Assembly: GCF_965137005.1 (NCBI RefSeq)
Contig: NZ_CBCRXM010000007.1
Coordinates: 75,062 to 139,061, forward strand
Direction: 5' to 3'
Origin: Sphingomonas_O antarctica
GTDB taxonomy: Bacteria; Pseudomonadota; Alphaproteobacteria; Sphingomonadales; Sphingomonadaceae
Length of the DNA stretch: 64,000 bases
Every line of letters starts with the position of its first letter. Positions within the stretch are counted from its first letter, which is position 1. A model generated the notes under the pieces. That model was not told the DNA's origin. It did no database searches and saw only the letters and a list, made by a program, of their open reading frames with translations. Positions 17,396 through 27,200 of this stretch are shown in pieces. The translations under genes were made by a program, and so were the position numbers.

Positions 17396-17854
17396 CTACT
17401 TGGCGAGCGCGGGGGACGCAACGCGGTCCCCCTCGTGCAGCCCGAGTTGCGCCGCGCGGCCCCCGGCGATTTCGAGGACGGCGGCGACCGGCTCATAGCT
17501 TTCCACCGGCGTCAGATCGAGCGCGCGGGCATTGGCGATGCGGTGGATCGTGCCGTCGGGGCGGATGAAGACGATGTCGAGCGGGATCAACGTGTTCTTC
17601 ATCCAGAAACTGGCGAAGCGCGGCGGCTTCATCGGAAAGATCATCGACTCGGCTGGACCGAGTTTGGTGCGGAACATCAGCCCCTTTTCCTGCTGCAGCG
17701 ACGTCTTGGCGACCTCGGTGCGGAACCGCGCGACGCGACCGCCGGAGGTGATCGTCAGCGGGACGGCAGCCAGATGCTGCGACCGGTCCTTCGCTAGCGC
17801 GGGCACGGCGGGAGTGAGGAGCAGCAAAGCGAGGAGGGTCATGAAACGGGGCAT
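17396..17854 (-). CDS. DUF192 domain protein, secreted
   Basis: A 152-residue protein with a signal peptide (M-P-R-F-M-T-L-L-A-L-L-L-L-T, cleavage near A-L-A) and one DUF192 domain. The domain is marked by K-G-L-M-F-R-x-x-L, M-I-F-P-M, F-W-M-K-N-T-L-I-P-L-D-I-V-F and an A-x-x-V-L-E-x-x-G-G-x-A-x-x-x-G-L stretch. DUF192 proteins are small periplasmic beta-barrel proteins with no assigned function. The ATG at 17854 is used; a GTG three codons upstream is an alternative. It leads the operon with NDUFA12 and DUF2155. Confidence 0.88.
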   Translation of the reverse strand: MPRFMTLLALLLLTPAVPALAKDRSQHLAAVPLTITSGGRVARFRTEVAKTSLQQEKGLMFRTKLGPAESMIFPMKPPRFASFWMKNTLIPLDIVFIRPDGTIHRIANARALDLTPVESYEPVAAVLEIAGGRAAQLGLHEGDRVASPALAK

Positions 17855-17938
17855 GGCTGCCACTTAAACCGCGCTCGCGCCTGAAGGAAGCATGAAGGCG
17901 GGTTGCACTATCGCGCCCGTGCTGGACATAGGAACCGG

Positions 17939-19189
17939 ATGACCGCCGCCTCGACCCGCCGCATCCTGCTCGCCAGCCTGATCGGTACCTCGGTCGAATT
18001 CTATGATTTCTACATCTATGCGACGGCTGCGGCGTTGGTGTTCGGGCCGCAATTCTTCCCCGCTGAAAATCCAGCGGTGCAGTTGCTGGCATCCTATGCC
18101 AGTTTCGGCCTGGCTTTTTTTGCGCGACCGCTCGGCGCGGCGCTGTTCGGGCATATCGGCGACCGGGTCGGGCGCAAATCGACGCTGGTTGCATCATTGA
18201 TGCTGATGGGCGGATCGACGTTCGCCATCGCCTTTCTGCCGACCTATGCCCAGATCGGCTGGGTTGCGCCCGCTTTGCTGTGCACGCTGAGACTTGGCCA
18301 AGGCCTTGGGCTGGGCGGCGAATGGGGCGGCGCGTCGCTGCTCGCGGTCGAGAACGCGCCGAACGGGCGGGAATATCGCTGGGGCATGTTCCCGCCGCTG
18401 GGCGCGCCGATCGGCTTTATCGCCGCGAACGGCATGTTCCTATTGCTGGGCGCCGTGCTGACCGAGGCGCAATTTCAGGCATGGGGCTGGCGACTGCCCT
18501 TTCTCGCCAGCGCCGCCTTGGTCATCCTCGGACTATGGGTACGCCTCAAACTGGCTGAGACGCCGGCGTTTCGCGAGGCCAAGCAAGCCGATGCGCTGGC
18601 CGATATGCCGATCGCGACATTGTTCAAAAACCATGCGCGCGAGACTGTCGCGGGCACGGCGGGCGTCGTCGCCTGTTTCGCCTTATTCTATCTGACCACG
18701 GCGTTTGCGCTCAGCTACGGCGTCACCACGCTCGGGCATGGGCGGCAGGCGATGCTGGGGCTGGAGATTGGCGCGGTGCTGTTCCTCGCCGCCGGGGTGA
18801 TCATCTCATCGACCTTCGCCGACACCCGGGGCGCGACGGCAATGCTGCGCTGGGGCTTTGCCGGTTGTCTGTTGTCGGGTGTGCTGATGGGGCCGATGCT
18901 CGGGGCGGCATCGCTGTGGATCGTGTTCGGCTGGCTGGCGCTGTCTCTGTTCGCGATGGGATTTTGTTACGGGCCGCTGGGCGGCTGGTTACCGTCGCTA
19001 TTCGATCCCAAAGTCCGCTACACGGGAACGTCGATCACGTTCAACCTCGGCGGAGTTATCGGCGGCGCGCTGGCCCCGATTGCCGCGCAAGCGCTCGCCA
19101 TGCGTGGCGGATTGGCGCTGGTCGGAGGATATTTGATCGCCGCCGGGATACTGAGCTTGGGCGGCGTGATGCTGATCAGGCGCCGCTAA
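17939..19189 (+). CDS. MFS transporter, metabolite:H+ symporter family
   Basis: A 416-residue inner-membrane transporter with about 12 membrane helices. It belongs to the MHS branch (ProP, KgtP, ShiA): S-V-E-F-Y-D-F-Y in helix 1, R-P-L-G-A-A-L-F-G-H-I-G-D-R-x-G-R-K between helices 2 and 3, and G-L-G-L-G-G-E-W-G-G-A with a following E-N-A-P in helix 4. Substrates in this branch are organic acids, osmolytes or amino acids; the specific one cannot be told. The ATG at 17939 has an AGGA site. Its stop overlaps the convergent recX stop by 4 nt. Confidence 0.9.
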   Translation: MTAASTRRILLASLIGTSVEFYDFYIYATAAALVFGPQFFPAENPAVQLLASYASFGLAFFARPLGAALFGHIGDRVGRKSTLVASLMLMGGSTFAIAFLPTYAQIGWVAPALLCTLRLGQGLGLGGEWGGASLLAVENAPNGREYRWGMFPPLGAPIGFIAANGMFLLLGAVLTEAQFQAWGWRLPFLASAALVILGLWVRLKLAETPAFREAKQADALADMPIATLFKNHARETVAGTAGVVACFALFYLTTAFALSYGVTTLGHGRQAMLGLEIGAVLFLAAGVIISSTFADTRGATAMLRWGFAGCLLSGVLMGPMLGAASLWIVFGWLALSLFAMGFCYGPLGGWLPSLFDPKVRYTGTSITFNLGGVIGGALAPIAAQALAMRGGLALVGGYLIAAGILSLGGVMLIRRR

Positions 19190-19710
19190 GCGTCCGCGAC
19201 GCCCTCTACAGTCTTGCGAGCGACATCGAAGCCGTGTCCGGCCCTGATCATCGCCGCCATCTGCTTGCGCTTCACGTCACGATCCGCCTCGGCTTCGCCG
19301 AACGCGCCGATTTTCTTGCGGCGGGCGTAGGTTTGGGCGGCGGCCCAGGCTTCGTCTTCGTCGGGGGCGACGGCTGAGGCGAGGTCGGGGTCGATGCCGG
19401 CCGCGCGGAGTGCATCGCCGACGCGGCGGGGGCCGAAGCCGCGGCGGGTCAGGCTGCTGGCTTTCGATCCGGCCCAGGCGGCGTCGTCGACATAGCCGAG
19501 CGAGGCGAATTTTTCGACGATGGTGTCGATGCCGGCGGGGTCGAAGTCTTCCACCGTGCCGCGTTCGCGGCATTTGCGGCGGAGGTAGTCGCCGAGCTTG
19601 CCGCGTGTGGTGGCGAAGCGTTCGACATAGCGCAGCGCCAGGCGTTCGAGTGTGGGGGTGTCGAGGGGTGGTGCGGGGCGGCGGTCCCCGTAGTTGCGCT
19701 TGCCTTTCAT
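19186..19710 (-). CDS. recX: RecX-family regulatory protein
   Basis: A 174-residue RecX-like protein, expected to bind RecA filaments and limit their activity. The helical repeats are visible: A-L-R-Y-V-E-R-F-A-T-T-R-x-K-L-x-x-Y-L-R-R-K, F-A-S-L-G-Y-V-D-D-A-A-W-A and R-R-G-F-G-P-R-R-V-x-D-A-L-R-A-A-G-I. It is not near recA. It is convergent with the MFS gene (4-nt overlap), and a type A repeat containing Ns follows on its 5' side. The basic N-terminus M-K-G-K-R-N is normal for the family. Confidence 0.85.
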   Translation of the reverse strand: MKGKRNYGDRRPAPPLDTPTLERLALRYVERFATTRGKLGDYLRRKCRERGTVEDFDPAGIDTIVEKFASLGYVDDAAWAGSKASSLTRRGFGPRRVGDALRAAGIDPDLASAVAPDEDEAWAAAQTYARRKKIGAFGEAEADRDVKRKQMAAMIRAGHGFDVARKTVEGVADA

Positions 19711-19763
19711 GGGGGGAGCTTAGGGTTCAGGGCGGTGGTTGGACAAGGATCGGGCGGCGCCTT

Positions 19764-19816
19764 GCCCTCCCCCGCNCAGCNTCGCTGAGNCGCCCCTCCC
19801 TAGGGAAGGGGAAAGG
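19764..19816. repeat. REP-like palindrome, type A copy 2, with ambiguous bases
   Basis: A shorter or degenerate copy of the type A element between recX and the acyl-AMP ligase. It has C-C-C-T-C-C-C-C-C-G-C at the left and CCCCTCCC-TA-GGGAAGGGG at the right. Bases 19776, 19781 and 19790 are N, all within the CTCAGC-type hairpin, as if the consensus could not be resolved through the palindrome. Confidence 0.7.
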
Positions 19817-19907
19817 TTGGCCATTATTGCGCCACACTCGGCCATGATTGAGGCTGCAACGTATCTGTAATCCGGGCAGTCCCCAACGCCCGGCGGAGAA
19901 TTTGATT

Positions 19908-21647
19908 TTGGCCGACGCCGCCGCAACGATCGTGACGACCCCGACCCGTGACGCCCTGCCCCGTATCATGTCCGATTTCGCCACTTTGGGCGCGGCGCTG
20001 GATTATGCCGCCACGGGCGCGCGCGGGCTGAATTTCCATGACGCGCGCGGCAATCCGTTGCGTGCCTACACCTTTGCCGAGTTGCAGTCGGATGCCTGTG
20101 CTATGGCGCGGCGGTTGATGGGGCGCGGGGTGGTCAAGGGCGACCGCATCGCGCTGATCGCTGAGACCGGCGCGGAATTCGCGACATTGTTCTTTGGCTG
20201 CATTTATGCCGGCGCGTGGCCGGTGCCGTTGCCGCTGCCGACCAGTTTTGGCGGGCGGGATTCATATGTCGATCAGCTGCAGGTGCAGCTCGACAGCTCG
20301 GACCCCAAAATGCTGTTCTATCCCGCTGAGCTGGCGGCAATGGCGGGCGCGGCGGCGGAAGCCAAGGGTGTCGAGGGGCATGCCTGGGAAGATGCGGCGG
20401 AGTGGGCGGTGAAGGATTCTCCGCTGCCCGAAACGGTCAGCGACGACATTGCCTATCTGCAATATTCGAGCGGTTCGACGCGGTTTCCGCATGGCGTGGC
20501 GGTGACGCATCGCGCGCTGCTGTCCAACCTCGCGGCGCACAGCCATGGCATGGAGGTGCGCGAAACCGACCGCTGTGTGTCGTGGCTGCCCTGGTATCAC
20601 GACATGGGCCTGGTCGGGTGCCTGTTGTCGCCGGTCGCCAATCAGGTGTCGACCGATTACCTCAAGACCGAGGATTTCGCGCGGCGACCGCTGGCGTGGC
20701 TCGACCTGATCAGCCGCAACGAGGGGACGACGCTGAGCTATTCGCCGACGTTCGGTTACGACATTTGCGCGCGGCGGATCTCGTCGCAGACGCATGCCGA
20801 GGACCGGTTCGACCTGTCGCGCTGGCGGGTGGCGGGGAATGGCGCGGACATGATCCGCCCCGACGTGATGCAGGCGTTCGTCGATGCGTTCGAGCCCGCG
20901 GGCTTCAAGGCCAGCGCGTTCCTGCCGAGCTATGGCTTGGCCGAGGCGACGCTGGCGGTGTCGATCATGCCGCCGGGCGAAGGCATCGTCGTCGAACTGG
21001 TCGAGGAAACCGAATTGTCCGGCAAGGACGAAGCGGTCGGCCGCCCGCAGCGATACCGCGCGGTGGTCAATTGCGGCAAGCCGGTGCGCGACATGCTGGT
21101 CGAGGTCCGCGACGAGGATGGCGGCATCCTGCCCGAACGCGCGATCGGCAAGATGTTCGCCAAGGGCGCGTCGATCATGACCGGATACTTTCGCGACCCC
21201 GAAGCGACCGAAGCGTGCCTCTCGGGCGGCTGGCTCGACACCGGCGACATGGGCTATCTCAGCGACGGTTACGTCTACATCGTCGGCCGAGCGAAGGACA
21301 TGATCATCATCAACGGCAAGAACCATTGGCCGCAGGACATCGAATGGGCGGTGGAGCAATTGCCGGGGTTCAAGTCGGGTGACATCGCCGCATTCGCGAT
21401 CACCACCCCGGGCGGCGAGGAAACCCCCGCGGTGCTGGTCCAGTGCCGCACCACCGACGATGCCGAGCGGTCGCGGCTGCGCGAGGATATCAAGGAACGT
21501 GTGCGGTCGATCACCGGCATGAACTGCGTCGTCGAACTGGTCCCGCCGCGGACCTTGCCACGCACGTCATCGGGCAAATTGAGCCGGGCAAAGGCGCGCA
21601 ATCAATATCTGTCGGGCGAAATCCAGCCCTATGCGATGGCCGCCTGA
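19908..21647 (+). CDS. Fatty acyl-AMP ligase (FAAL)
   Basis: A 579-residue ANL-superfamily enzyme that activates fatty acids as acyl-adenylates, normally for transfer to an acyl carrier protein rather than CoA. The ATP-binding loop is S-S-G-S-T-R-F-P-x-G-V. S-W-L-P-W-Y-H-D-M-G-L, S-Y-G-L-A-E-A-T-L, W-L-D-T-G-D and a C-terminal R-T-S-S-G-K-L-S-R are typical of FAALs (FadD32 type). The TTG start at 19908 is chosen because a CGGAGAA site precedes it and A-D-A-A-A-T-I-V is the expected N-terminus; the open frame extends to 19848. No carrier protein or polyketide synthase is nearby, so the acyl acceptor is unknown. Confidence 0.88.
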   Translation: MADAAATIVTTPTRDALPRIMSDFATLGAALDYAATGARGLNFHDARGNPLRAYTFAELQSDACAMARRLMGRGVVKGDRIALIAETGAEFATLFFGCIYAGAWPVPLPLPTSFGGRDSYVDQLQVQLDSSDPKMLFYPAELAAMAGAAAEAKGVEGHAWEDAAEWAVKDSPLPETVSDDIAYLQYSSGSTRFPHGVAVTHRALLSNLAAHSHGMEVRETDRCVSWLPWYHDMGLVGCLLSPVANQVSTDYLKTEDFARRPLAWLDLISRNEGTTLSYSPTFGYDICARRISSQTHAEDRFDLSRWRVAGNGADMIRPDVMQAFVDAFEPAGFKASAFLPSYGLAEATLAVSIMPPGEGIVVELVEETELSGKDEAVGRPQRYRAVVNCGKPVRDMLVEVRDEDGGILPERAIGKMFAKGASIMTGYFRDPEATEACLSGGWLDTGDMGYLSDGYVYIVGRAKDMIIINGKNHWPQDIEWAVEQLPGFKSGDIAAFAITTPGGEETPAVLVQCRTTDDAERSRLREDIKERVRSITGMNCVVELVPPRTLPRTSSGKLSRAKARNQYLSGEIQPYAMAA

Positions 21648-21700
21648 ATCCGCATTTGACGGTTACCTGACGGTAAGGGTTTCCGCCGTATTTATCGCGG

Positions 21701-24046
21701 GTGACCACACCCTCCGAAGGACCCTCGCTGCCCAACTGGCGGCTCGTGCTTGGCCTGACCAATTCGGGCGGGGGCGATTGGGGGCGGGTGCGCGCGGCAC
21801 AGCTCAACGCCGTCCGGCGCCTGGCGCCGTTGCGGTTGGCGATTACCGCGATCGGCGTCGCGGCGGTGTGCAGTGCCTTGCGCGGGCATGTTGCCAACTG
21901 GGCGCTGGCCGGCTGGGCGCTCGCCGTCACCGCCGTCGCCGGACATAGTTTCTATCGCAAATTGCGCGAAGGGCGTTGGCAGGTCGGCAGCGCATCGCTG
22001 CGCGACCTGCATGTCGAGAGCGTCTGGGCGATGACCATGGGCTTTGCCTGGGCCTCCGCGCCGCTGTTGCCGCTGCTCGCGCCGCACGGGCCACCGGCCG
22101 AAATGTTGGTCGTGTGGGTCGTCTGCACGACGATGATGTCGGCGGCGGCGATGGGGCTGTCGGTGCTGCCGCTGGCCACCGTCTGCTATCAATTGATTGT
22201 CAGTGGTGCATTGGCCTTTGCAACCTGGCGGCTGGGCCTGCCGCTCGTCGCGCTGATCGCGGCGTTGTACGGCTTCGGCATGGCGCTGGTGTCGCTGACA
22301 ACCGGTCGCAAGTTCATCGCGCATGAAGCGGCACAGCTTCAGCTCGACGAAAAAAACGAAGTCGTCTCGCTGTTGCTGCGCGAATTCGACGACAAGGGCG
22401 GCGACTGGATGTGGCAAACCGACGCGGGCAAATGCCTGACCCACGTGTCGCCGCGCTTTGCGGTCGCATTAGGGCTGCAGCCCGAGGCTCTAGAGGCCAA
22501 GGCGCTGTTGCAGGTGCTGGCCGGATCGCGCTGGGACACCGGCGATTTCCATGCCTCGCTTCACGAACTCGCCGAACGGCTGAAACTGCGCGAGGCGTTT
22601 TCGGACCTGACCATTCCGGTCGAGGTCGGTGACGATCTGCATTGGTGGGAATTGTCGGCCTCACCCCGCTTCGAAGACGGCGTGTTCATCGGTTTCCGCG
22701 GGGTCGGATCGGACGTCACCGCCGCAAGGCATGCTGCGGACAAGATCAACCAGATGGCACGGTTCGACCCGCTGACCGGACTGCCCAACCGCCTGCATGT
22801 TAACGAGGCACTGTCCTCGACATTGGCGCAGGCCGACAAATGGAAGGGGCGTTGTGCGTTCCTAATGATCGACCTCGACCGGTTCAAGGCGATCAACGAC
22901 ACGCTGGGCCATCCGGTCGGCGACCGGTTGCTGATGCGTGTGGCCGAACGGCTCCGCGCGCTGATTTCGGGCCATGAGAGCTGTGGTCGCTTGGGCGGCG
23001 ACGAATTCGGCGTGGTGATCGCCGATGGCAATGACACGACGCGGATCGAAGCCCTGTCCCGCGCGATCATCGAATCGCTGTCGCGGCCCTATGAGGTCGA
23101 CGAGCACACGCTCTATATCGGCGCGTCGATCGGCTATGCGGTCGGACCGCGCGACGGCCAGACGGTCGAGACGTTGGTGCGCTCCGCGGACCTGGCCTTG
23201 TACCGCGCCAAGGATCAGGGCGGCGGCATCGTCTATGCCTATGAGCCGCAGCTGCACAGCCATGCGGAGGAACGCCGCGTTCTCGAAATCGCGCTGCGCA
23301 AGGCGCTCGAACGCGATCAGCTGACGGTACATTACCAGCCTGTGGTCGCCGCCGACACCGGCGCGATCGAGAGTTTCGAAGCGCTGCTGCGCTGGACGCA
23401 CCCCGAACTGGGGCCGATCAGTCCGGCAAAATTCGTGCCGATCGCCGAGGATACACGCCTGATCGGCCCGATCGGCGACTGGGTGCTGATGACCGCGTGT
23501 ACCGAGGCGCGCAATTGGCCCGACCATGTCCGCATCGCGGTCAATGTCTCCGCCGAGCAATTGATGAACGGCAATTTCGTCGGGACGGTGGTGCAGGCGC
23601 TGGCGCGGAGTGGGCTCGCCGCCAACCGGCTGGAACTCGAAGTCACCGAAAGCGTGTTCCTGCGCGAAGGCGGCGGGGTCACCGACATGCTCGACAAATT
23701 GCTGTCGCTGGGCGTGCGCCTGTCGCTCGACGATTTCGGGACGGGTTATTCGTCGCTCGGCTACCTCGCGAAAATCCGCTTCAACACGATCAAGATCGAC
23801 CGCAGCTTTGTCCAGGCAGCGGCGAAAAATGTGGCGGAAGCGATCGCGATCATCCGCGCGGTGGTCACGCTGGCCAGCAGCCTAGACATGACCACGACGG
23901 CGGAAGGCATCGAGACCGATCGCGAGCTGACCCTGATGCGCGATCTGGGCGCGAAGAAAATCCAAGGTTTCCTGTTCGGCCGGCCGATGCCCGCGCGCGA
24001 TGCGCTGAAGTTGTTCAACCGCGACGGCGAGCGCGCGGTGGCTTGA
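21701..24046 (+). CDS. GGDEF-EAL cyclic-di-GMP protein with membrane and PAS-like sensor
   Basis: A 781-residue protein for making or degrading cyclic di-GMP. The N-terminal half has several hydrophobic helices (about 40-200), followed by a PAS-like segment (about 225-345, W-M-W-Q-T-D). The GGDEF domain has an intact G-G-D-E-F at about residue 431 after D-P-L-T-G-L-P-N-R. The EAL domain has E-A-L at about 559, N-V-S-A-E-Q, E-V-T-E-S, D-D-F-G-T-G-Y-S-S and a late E-G-I-E-T. All main catalytic residues look present, so both activities are possible. It starts at GTG 21701; no partner gene is coupled. Confidence 0.92.
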   Translation: MTTPSEGPSLPNWRLVLGLTNSGGGDWGRVRAAQLNAVRRLAPLRLAITAIGVAAVCSALRGHVANWALAGWALAVTAVAGHSFYRKLREGRWQVGSASLRDLHVESVWAMTMGFAWASAPLLPLLAPHGPPAEMLVVWVVCTTMMSAAAMGLSVLPLATVCYQLIVSGALAFATWRLGLPLVALIAALYGFGMALVSLTTGRKFIAHEAAQLQLDEKNEVVSLLLREFDDKGGDWMWQTDAGKCLTHVSPRFAVALGLQPEALEAKALLQVLAGSRWDTGDFHASLHELAERLKLREAFSDLTIPVEVGDDLHWWELSASPRFEDGVFIGFRGVGSDVTAARHAADKINQMARFDPLTGLPNRLHVNEALSSTLAQADKWKGRCAFLMIDLDRFKAINDTLGHPVGDRLLMRVAERLRALISGHESCGRLGGDEFGVVIADGNDTTRIEALSRAIIESLSRPYEVDEHTLYIGASIGYAVGPRDGQTVETLVRSADLALYRAKDQGGGIVYAYEPQLHSHAEERRVLEIALRKALERDQLTVHYQPVVAADTGAIESFEALLRWTHPELGPISPAKFVPIAEDTRLIGPIGDWVLMTACTEARNWPDHVRIAVNVSAEQLMNGNFVGTVVQALARSGLAANRLELEVTESVFLREGGGVTDMLDKLLSLGVRLSLDDFGTGYSSLGYLAKIRFNTIKIDRSFVQAAAKNVAEAIAIIRAVVTLASSLDMTTTAEGIETDRELTLMRDLGAKKIQGFLFGRPMPARDALKLFNRDGERAVA

Positions 24047-24190
24047 CCCTGCACGCCGGCCAATTCTTCGTCGTTGCCCTAAAATGACGCACTGCCGCCG
24101 ACTTTCAGGCTAGCGTATCAGGTGCTTACGCTTAAACGTGCTACGTCAGCGGGTCGCATATCCGGCTGGCGGGGCTGGGAACGACTAGCA

Positions 24191-24227
24191 CGATACCCGC
24201 ACGCCTCAGTTTTCTGAGGGAGTATCG
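24191..24227 (+). promoter_or_regulatory. Leader hairpin covering the adhesin ribosome-binding site
   Basis: A nested hairpin ends 2 nt before the ATG at 24230. The outer stem is CGATAC (24191-24196) with GTATCG (24222-24227). The inner stem is CCTCAG (24204-24209) with CTGAGG (24214-24219), closed by a TTTT loop. The Shine-Dalgarno sequence GAGGGAG (24216-24222) lies inside the 3' arm, so folding would hide it. This is the layout of an RNA thermometer or other translational switch; the trigger is unknown. Confidence 0.55.
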
Positions 24228-24229
24228 AC

Positions 24230-27200
24230 ATGCCTGTCCCATCCAAGACTTTTTTAACCGCAGCTGTGAGCGTGCTTGCAATCGCCGTGGCTGCAACGCC
24301 GGCCCAGGCGGATGAATGCTTCCTCGATCGCAACAACAACGGCACCATCGACACCGGCATCGATAATGACGGCGGCGCAGATTCCGCGGGTAATGATACA
24401 CGCCTCGCTTGTGGCATTAGTTCCACGGCGACGGGTTTGGCTTCCACGGCAGTTGGCGTTTCTGCGCAAGCAACCAACACCAGTGCAACGGCCGTTGGTT
24501 ACACCGCCCAAGCAAGTAACCTGAATACGACGGCGTTGGGCGTCGACGCAATAGCTTCCGGCGCAGACTCGACCGGCATCGGGGTGTCGGTGCGAGCGAC
24601 GGGTACCTCCGCTGTCGCTATTGGCACCACGACGACTGCTACAGCAGATGGATCGACTGCGGTCGGCTACTCTGCAGACGCCACCGGAATGAGCTCAACC
24701 GCCATCGGCCAGGGCGCGCAGGCATCCGGCACTATTTCAACGGCGCTAGGCAACGGAGCAACGGCCAGTAATGCTTCTGCAGCAGCATTCGGCGCTGGTG
24801 CCAGTGCCAGTGGCTCGAACTCGGTGGCCATCGGTGCCGCCGCGGCAAGCGCGGACAGATCCGTTGGCATCGGCACATCTGCTTCCGCGCAATCGTATCG
24901 CGGCGTCGCGGTAGGCGCGTCGTCGATCGCCCAAGGCAACGCAGGGATTGCCATAGGTTCCGACGCGGCGGCGGGTACTCCGACTGCTGGCGGAGCCATT
25001 GCCATCGGCGCGAGCTCAGGCGCCTTCGCTGGAGGATTTGGCGGTCAAGCGACGACCGCGACGGGCAGCAATTCAATCGCCTTTGGCACCGGGGCGCAGA
25101 GTTTTCAGGCTGGCGCCATTGCGATCGGCGGGCGCACCGACAACAGTGTAGGCCAAGGCGCTGCGGCCACTGCGATTGGCGCAGTGGCGATCGGCGCCCA
25201 AGCGACCACCGGCACCTCGGCTGCTTATTCCGTAACACTGGGAGCGGGTTCCAACGTGACGGGCGCGGAGGCATTTGCCGGCGGGCACAATTCGCGCGCG
25301 AGCGCCGAGGGTGCGATCGCGATCGGCGGCGATAGCGGCGACGCCGATACTTTCGGCGCGACGGCAAGTACCACCAGCGCCGTGGCGATCGGTCAGGACG
25401 CCGTCGCCAGTGGTTCGTTTGGAGTTGTCGCGCTGGGCGCCATGGCCACGGCATCGGGCGACTATTCGACCGCTATCGGCAAAGGGTCGAATGCGCTGCA
25501 ACAAGACACGATCGCTATCGGGAATAATGCAAAAGCAGGCGGGTTGGACTCCACGACTATCGGCGTCGACGCGCAAAGTACGGGAACCCGGACCACGATC
25601 ATAGGGTCGGAAAGTTCTGCGGGGAGTAACACGGCCGGCGTAGCGGTCGGCTATCGGTCGGTAGTTGCCGCCAATGGTGGGACAGCCGTCGGTGCCTTCG
25701 CATCGACCACCGGTCTAAGGTCCATCGCGATCGGGACCGACGCTGGGGGCGACGATATTGGCCCATCGGCCTCCGCGACCGATGCAATTGCCTTGGGCAC
25801 GGAAGCGATCGCCGCCGGTGTACGTTCCAACAGCATTGGCGCTCTTTCCGTAGCCTCGAGCCCCTATTCCACCGCTCTCGGTTTTGATGCGCAGGCCATG
25901 GGCAATGGTGCGTTGGCGCTGGGTGCGAGTTCGCGCACGGGGGACGGCAGTACGGCAGGGAATATTGCCATCGGCTTGTCTAGTGGCGCACTGGCCGGGA
26001 ATGTCGGCGGGACCGGAGCAACGGCAACCGGCGGCCAATCGCTCGCCATCGGTGTTGCAGCACAGGCCACCGGCGCATCGACCAACGCGATCGGTTCAGC
26101 CGCATCGGCGACGGGGATCAACGCCATGGCAATTGGCACGACATCGGGCGCCTCCGGCATTGCCTCGACGGCTATGGGCCAACAGGCCAATGCATCGGCC
26201 AATTTCGCGACCGCACTCGGCAACGTCGCCGTCGCATCGGGCCTGCGAAGTGTGGCGCTGGGCACTGACGGCACTGATGGCAACACGACTGGCGCTACCG
26301 CCAGTGCCGACGATGCGGTCGCCTTGGGCACCGATGCAGCCGCGGGTGGCGTTGCCAGCGTTGCGCTGGGCCTGACCTCTTCTGCCGGCGCGACGAACAG
26401 CATCGCCATTGGATCGGGCGCGAGCAGCGGGGGTGTCAGCGGCGTCGCCGTCGGGGCGCAAACGGTCGCGTCTGTGACGGGCGCAACGGCGATTGGCCTG
26501 CAGGCCAGCGCGACCGGGGTTTCGGCGACCGCTTTGGGCAATGGTGCCGCTGCGTCGGCCGCACGGTCAATTGCGATCGGCGCAGATGGTGCGGACGGTG
26601 ATGCCTTTGCCGCACGCGCAACGGGTTCGGATGCGGTGGCGATCGGCACGGACTCACTCGCCAGCAATACCGCTTCCGTAGCCGTCGGCGCGGGCAATAC
26701 CGCCACTGGCGGCATCGGCGCGGTGAGCGTCGGCAACCGCTCGACCGCGAATGGTCAGGGCGCGGTCGCGATCGGCGATGCCGACAATGCCGTCGGCTTC
26801 GGCGCGGTGGCGATGGGCTTTTCGAGCAATGCGACGGCATCGAACGCGCTGGCGCTGGGCAGTTCGTCGACCGCATCGGGATCGGCTGCGGTGGCGCTGG
26901 GCAATGGTGCTGTCGCCAGCATGAGCGGCAATCTTGGCCTAGGCTCGTCGGCGCAAGCGACGGGGGTCGTGGCGACGTCGATCGGCTATCTCAGCCAGGC
27001 AACGGGCGCGTTCGGCACCTCGATCGGGGCCGCTGCTGTCGCGACCAACGCCCAGACGACTGCGATCGGTGGGAAGAGCACGGCATCGGCGATGAACACC
27101 TCGGCGGTCGGTTATATGGCGACGGCCAGCTTTGCGGGATCGACTGCGCTGGGGGCCAATGCCGCGACGACTGCGGTCAATCAGGTCAAGCTGGGCGGAT

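Noticed and set aside
20262..21359. 365-aa minus-strand open frame
   Set aside because: It is antisense to the fatty acyl-AMP ligase, with typical shadow composition.
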